DNA of 9,394 nucleotides, from assembly GCA_947455695.1 (NCBI GenBank), contig CANGRN010000029.1:1-9394 (forward strand), read 5' to 3'. Positions 5,975-9,394 of this stretch are shown piece by piece. Both the position numbers and the translations under genes were made by a program. The notes under the pieces are model-generated. The model made no database searches and was not told where the DNA came from. It worked only from the letters and a program-made list of their open reading frames with translations. Each line of letters starts with the position of its first letter. Within the stretch, counting starts at the first letter, position 1. Source of the DNA: Alphaproteobacteria bacterium. Lineage in GTDB: Bacteria > Pseudomonadota > Alphaproteobacteria > Micropepsales > Micropepsaceae.

Positions 5975-7603
5975 TCAATTCTCCGGATAGCCAAACCGGG
6001 CCACGAATGGCGCCAGTATGGGGAAAACAGGTTCAAGCTGCGGGCCATAGCGCCGCCATTGCGCCACGCCGGCATCCGACAGGCCGCGTGCGACCTGCGC
6101 GCTGGAAGGCGTGTCGATGTTCTGGCGGCGGGCGCGGCCTGCAAAGGCGCGCATCGCCTCGTCGAATTCCAGGCCCAGGAAGGCGCACAGCCGCGACGCT
6201 TCAGTTTCGAAATCCGCGACCAGGCTTTCATGCCGCGCTTCGGCCACATCCAGCGCCAGCTTGCCGCGATAGAGTTCGACCAGGGTCATCACGGCATCGT
6301 AATAGACGGCTGTGTTTTCCAGCTCGGTGAATTCGAACATGCCGGCATTCATGGCGAAGCGGCGGCGGAAACAGGACAGCACCACATCGCGCGGATCGCG
6401 CAGCGCCAGCAGGATCTTCGCCCTGGGAAACAGCCGCGCGATCAGGGGCAGGAACACGGCATTCAGCGGCAGCTTGTCCAGGAAAACCGGCCTGGCCGGC
6501 GCCGTTTCGGTTTCTGCCACCCGCTTCCAATAAAGATCGCGCCAGGGCTGCAGTTCGGCATCGGACAACGCCGCCAGGCGATCCAGGTCGGCATCGGCGC
6601 CGAAAAACGCCTTGGCCGAATCGATCAGGCAGGGACGCTCTTCCATCGCGGCGACGTGCGGATGGCTGGCCAGCACCTGTTCCAGCAGGGTGGTGCCGGA
6701 GCGCGGGAAGCCGACCAGAAAGACGTGTGTGCGCGGGCCATCCTGCGGCGGCTGTGCGCTGGGCCAATGATCGATCCGCCGGAAATAGTGTGCCAGGCGC
6801 GTCTCGCGCGCCAGCACGCGCTCCACGCCTTCGATGGAGGGCAGGAAGGCATCGCGCTGAATCGCCTTGGAGGCCGCATAGGCGGTAAAGGCTTCGGCGG
6901 TGCGGTCCTGCGCATCCAGAATGTCGCCGGCCAGGCTGAAGGCGAAGGTTCGGTTCACCGGCCCCAGGGTGCGATCCTGCACCAGCGCCGACACCGCCAT
7001 CTCGGCGGTGGCAATGTCTTTCTGTTCCAGCGCCGCGCCGGCCAGCGCGATACGCGCGGCGGCATCCTTGGGATCAATCGCCAAGGCGCGCTCGGCCAGG
7101 CTGCGGGCTTCCTGGACATCGCCGCGCTGGACCGCCAGCAGCGCCAGGCGCGACAGGGCTTCTGACTGGGCGGGGTTCAGCGCCAGCGCCTGTTCGAAGC
7201 CGGCGCGGGCGCCGTCCAGTTCGCTCAAATCTTCCAGCGCCATGGCGCGGGCAAAATGCAGCCGCGCTTCCGGCGCGATGGCAATGGCGGTATCGAACGG
7301 CTCCAGCGCTTCGCGCGGACGCCCCAGCCGGGTCAGGCATTCACCCAGCGCATAGAGCAGGTCCACATGCTTGGGCGCCTGCTGACGCGCGCGCTGCAAC
7401 AGCGGCAGGGCATTGTGATTGTCACCGGCCTGCATGCGCGCCAGGCCCGCGAGCCCCAAAAATGTCGGATGGTTGGCGCCGACACGGACCGCATCCTCGC
7501 TCAGCCGCATCGCCTTGGGCAGATCGGACGCCCACAGCGCCGCTTCCACCGCCGTCAAGGCGGCGGCAGCATCAAGCCCGATTGGGGTACCGGTGGCAGC
7601 CAT
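5975..7603 (-). CDS. TPR-repeat sulfotransferase, 542 aa
   Basis: Predicted PAPS-dependent sulfotransferase fused to N-terminal TPR repeats. Residues about 10-215 hold tandem helical repeats of roughly 34 residues (for example GLARMQAGDNHNALPLLQRA, and GDVQEARSLAERALAIDP at 161-178), a protein-interaction module. From about 293 comes the sulfotransferase fold: 5'-phosphosulfate loop FLVGFPRSGTTLLEQVL (295-311), EERP (321-324) where a catalytic acid is expected by analogy with tyrosylprotein sulfotransferases, FLDKLPLN (374-381), the 3'-phosphate-binding LALRDPRDVVLS (399-410), HESLVADFE (458-466), and the C-terminal QNIDTPSSAQVARGL ... WRRY. No signal peptide or membrane helix is apparent, so a cytosolic enzyme is likely. 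The substrate (protein, glycan, lipid or small molecule) cannot be told. It starts 21 nt after infB and ends 1 nt before rbfA, supplying rbfA's ribosome-binding site, so it is almost certainly co-transcribed. No codon- or base-composition break from its neighbours is obvious by eye. Its own Shine-Dalgarno (GGGTAAG) is weak. Confidence 0.9.
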   Translation of the reverse strand: MAATGTPIGLDAAAALTAVEAALWASDLPKAMRLSEDAVRVGANHPTFLGLAGLARMQAGDNHNALPLLQRARQQAPKHVDLLYALGECLTRLGRPREALEPFDTAIAIAPEARLHFARAMALEDLSELDGARAGFEQALALNPAQSEALSRLALLAVQRGDVQEARSLAERALAIDPKDAAARIALAGAALEQKDIATAEMAVSALVQDRTLGPVNRTFAFSLAGDILDAQDRTAEAFTAYAASKAIQRDAFLPSIEGVERVLARETRLAHYFRRIDHWPSAQPPQDGPRTHVFLVGFPRSGTTLLEQVLASHPHVAAMEERPCLIDSAKAFFGADADLDRLAALSDAELQPWRDLYWKRVAETETAPARPVFLDKLPLNAVFLPLIARLFPRAKILLALRDPRDVVLSCFRRRFAMNAGMFEFTELENTAVYYDAVMTLVELYRGKLALDVAEARHESLVADFETEASRLCAFLGLEFDEAMRAFAGRARRQNIDTPSSAQVARGLSDAGVAQWRRYGPQLEPVFPILAPFVARFGYPEN

Positions 7604-7624
7604 CGCTTACCCGGAACGGAAGAA

Positions 7625-9394
7625 TTAAAGCGCGCGCTGAATGGTTTCGACTTCGAAACATTCAATGACGTCGCCCTTCTGCATGTCCTGATAGTTGGTG
7701 AAGGCCATGCCGCATTCCTGGCCGCTCTGCACCTCTTTCACTTCATCCTTGAAGCGCTTGAGGGTGGACAGATCGCCTTCGTGGATCACGACATTGTCGC
7801 GGATCAGGCGAACCTTGCCGCCGCGGCGCATGATGCCTTCGGTGACCTTGCAACCGGCGACCTTGCCGACCTTGGAGATGTTGAACACTTCCAGGATCTC
7901 GGCATTGCCCAGGAACTTTTCGCGCGTTTCGGGCGTCAGCATGCCCGACAGCGCAGCCTTCACGTCATCCACCAGGTTGTAGATGATGTTGTAGTAGCGG
8001 ATTTCCACGCCATCGCGCTTGGCGCGGTCGCGGGCCTGGTTGTTGGCGCGCACGTTAAAACCGATCACCGCCGCGCCGCTGGCATGGGCCAAGATGACGT
8101 CGCTTTCGGTGATGCCACCCACGCCGGACTGCAGGATCTGCGCCCCGACTTCGGAGGTGGCCAGCTTGGCCAGCGAACCCTGGATGGCTTCGCTGGAGCC
8201 CTGCACGTCGGTCTTGAGCACCAGCGGCAACAGGCGCTTTTCGCCGGATTCGCGGGTCTGCAGCAGCTGGTCGAGAGTCTGGCGCGAGGACGAGGCCTGG
8301 CGCTGTTCGCGGCGCTTGCGGGCGCGATATTCCGCCACTTCGCGGGCGCGCGCTTCGTTTTCGACCACGACCATTTCATCGCCGGCTTCCGGCGCGGCCG
8401 AAAGACCCAGAACTTCGATGGGGGTGGAGGGACCGGCGGTCTTCACCGACTCGCCGCGTTCATTGGCGAGCAGGCGCACCCGGCCCCATTCGGCGCCGGC
8501 GACCACGATGTCGCCGACCGTCAGGGTTCCGCGCTGCACCAGCACGGTGGCGACAGGACCACGGCCCTTGTCCAGCTTGGCTTCGACCACCGCGCCTTCG
8601 GCGGGACGGTCGGGATTGGCCTTGAGGTCCAGGATTTCGGCCTGCAGCAGGATGGCTTCTTCCAGCTTGTCGAGGCCCAGCTGCTTGGTGGCGGAGACTT
8701 CCACCACCTGCACTTCGCCGCCCATGTCTTCGACCTGGACTTCGTGCTGCAGCAGTTCGGTCTTCACGCGGGTGGGATTGGCGTCGCCCTTGTCGATCTT
8801 GTTGACCGCCACGATCATCGGCACACCGGCCGCCTTGGCGTGGGCGATGGCTTCCACCGTCTGGGGCATCACGCCGTCATCGGCAGCAACCACCAGGATC
8901 ACCAAGTCGGTGACCTTGGCGCCGCGGGCGCGCATCTGGGTGAAGGCGGCGTGGCCGGGGGTGTCCAGGAAGGTGATCTTCTGGCCCGACTTCAGGTTCA
9001 CCTGATAGGCGCCGATATGCTGTGTGATGCCGCCGGCTTCGCCCGAGACAACGTCGGTCTTGCGCAGCGCATCCAGCAGCGAGGTTTTGCCGTGGTCGAC
9101 ATGGCCCATGATGGTCACGACCGGGGGACGCGGCATCATGCTGGCGTCGTCGTCGGTCTCGCCGGCCAGGCCTTCCAGCACGTCGCTTTCGGCCACGCGC
9201 TTGACCACATGGCCATACTCGGCGGCTACCAGTTCGGCGGTGTCGGCATCGATGATGTCGTTGGGGGTCGCCATCATGCCGTTCTTCATCAGCACCTTGA
9301 TGACGTCCACGGTGCGGCGGGCCATGCGGTTGGCCAGATCGGACACGGTGATGGTTTCCGGCACGATGATGTCGCGCGGACCGGCCGGACCGGC
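7625..9394 (-). CDS. infB: Translation initiation factor IF2, C-terminal 589 residues (partial, runs off right edge)
   Basis: GTPase that brings fMet-tRNA to the 30S P site and promotes subunit joining. The reading frame is open to the window edge; the 5' end of the gene lies beyond 9394. Numbering from the window edge, the first residues ([10 protein letters not shown]) are the end of a low-complexity region. An IF2-N type module follows at about 11-70 ([16 protein letters not shown]). The G domain has G1 GHVDHGKTS (about 97-105), G2 [15 protein letters not shown] (118-132), G3 DTPGHAAF (144-151), G4 NKID (198-201) and G5 SAT (about 234-236). Beta-barrel domain II (about 260-345), the charged linker [10 protein letters not shown], domain III ([14 protein letters not shown]), and the fMet-tRNA-binding C-terminal barrel ([17 protein letters not shown] to the C terminus) complete it. 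All GTPase motifs look intact. The ORF could start internally at GTG 9364, but the open frame and motif context show that this is not the gene start. Confidence 0.98.
   Translation of the reverse strand, partial: AGPAGPRDIIVPETITVSDLANRMARRTVDVIKVLMKNGMMATPNDIIDADTAELVAAEYGHVVKRVAESDVLEGLAGETDDDASMMPRPPVVTIMGHVDHGKTSLLDALRKTDVVSGEAGGITQHIGAYQVNLKSGQKITFLDTPGHAAFTQMRARGAKVTDLVILVVAADDGVMPQTVEAIAHAKAAGVPMIVAVNKIDKGDANPTRVKTELLQHEVQVEDMGGEVQVVEVSATKQLGLDKLEEAILLQAEILDLKANPDRPAEGAVVEAKLDKGRGPVATVLVQRGTLTVGDIVVAGAEWGRVRLLANERGESVKTAGPSTPIEVLGLSAAPEAGDEMVVVENEARAREVAEYRARKRREQRQASSSRQTLDQLLQTRESGEKRLLPLVLKTDVQGSSEAIQGSLAKLATSEVGAQILQSGVGGITESDVILAHASGAAVIGFNVRANNQARDRAKRDGVEIRYYNIIYNLVDDVKAALSGMLTPETREKFLGNAEILEVFNISKVGKVAGCKVTEGIMRRGGKVRLIRDNVVIHEGDLSTLKRFKDEVKEVQSGQECGMAFTNYQDMQKGDVIECFEVETIQRAL

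Noticed and set aside
5974..6249. A longer RbfA starting inside the sulfotransferase gene
   Set aside because: The 92 extra residues are read out of frame across the conserved C terminus of the sulfotransferase. A good GGAG ribosome-binding site sits directly before the ATG at 5973.
5903..7165. A 420-codon plus-strand open frame opposite the sulfotransferase gene
   Set aside because: The minus-strand frame has complete sulfotransferase motifs, while the plus-strand translation resembles no family and starts inside rbfA. It is a codon-bias shadow.
8019..9005. A 328-codon plus-strand open frame opposite infB
   Set aside because: It is Ser/Arg/Thr-rich antisense to intact IF2 GTPase motifs, with no independent coding signal.
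1..9394. A hidden defence, mobile or otherwise new multi-gene system
   Set aside because: Every long frame is explained by known housekeeping families plus one sulfotransferase and one small membrane protein. I saw no direct-repeat array, integrase, transposase, toxin–antitoxin pair, tRNA or attachment-site signature.

Overview
The window looks like ordinary high-GC alphaproteobacterial chromosome. Evidence for this is the gene order infB–rbfA–truB–rpsO–pnp, a TruB C-terminal domain of the type common in that class, an NDUFS6-like zinc-finger protein, and a PduO-type cobalamin adenosyltransferase. The order or genus cannot be fixed by reading alone. Both window ends cut a gene: the 3' part of infB lies at the right edge, and the 5' part of polA, read leftward, at the left edge. 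No gene-free stretch exceeds about 160 bases.

Right and central region (positions 9394 to 1979, all on the minus strand): a translation and RNA-metabolism operon. It runs infB (initiation factor IF2, partial), a TPR–sulfotransferase gene, rbfA (30S maturation), truB (tRNA pseudouridine-55 synthase), rpsO (ribosomal protein S15) and pnp (polynucleotide phosphorylase). Junctions are tight: 21 nt, 1 nt, a 1-nt TGATG overlap and 16 nt. The exception is the 161-nt rpsO–pnp interval, which holds a strong hairpin with a T-rich tail followed by a structured pnp leader. A clear intrinsic terminator ends the operon after pnp. The odd member is the sulfotransferase, an enzyme with no known link to translation, sitting between infB and rbfA.

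Left region: after the pnp terminator comes a small two-helix membrane protein on the minus strand, convergent with a plus-strand PduO-type adenosyltransferase gene; their stop codons abut with no bases between. Divergent from the adenosyltransferase gene, behind a credible sigma-70-type promoter, a 58-residue zinc-finger protein is translationally coupled through an overlapping stop/TTG to polA, whose 5'-nuclease domain fills the left edge.

No mobile element, CRISPR array, tRNA or rRNA gene, phage gene or defence system is visible. The points most worth a second look are the sulfotransferase insertion, the competing RNA pairings between rpsO and pnp, and the coupling of a complex-I-related zinc protein to DNA polymerase I.
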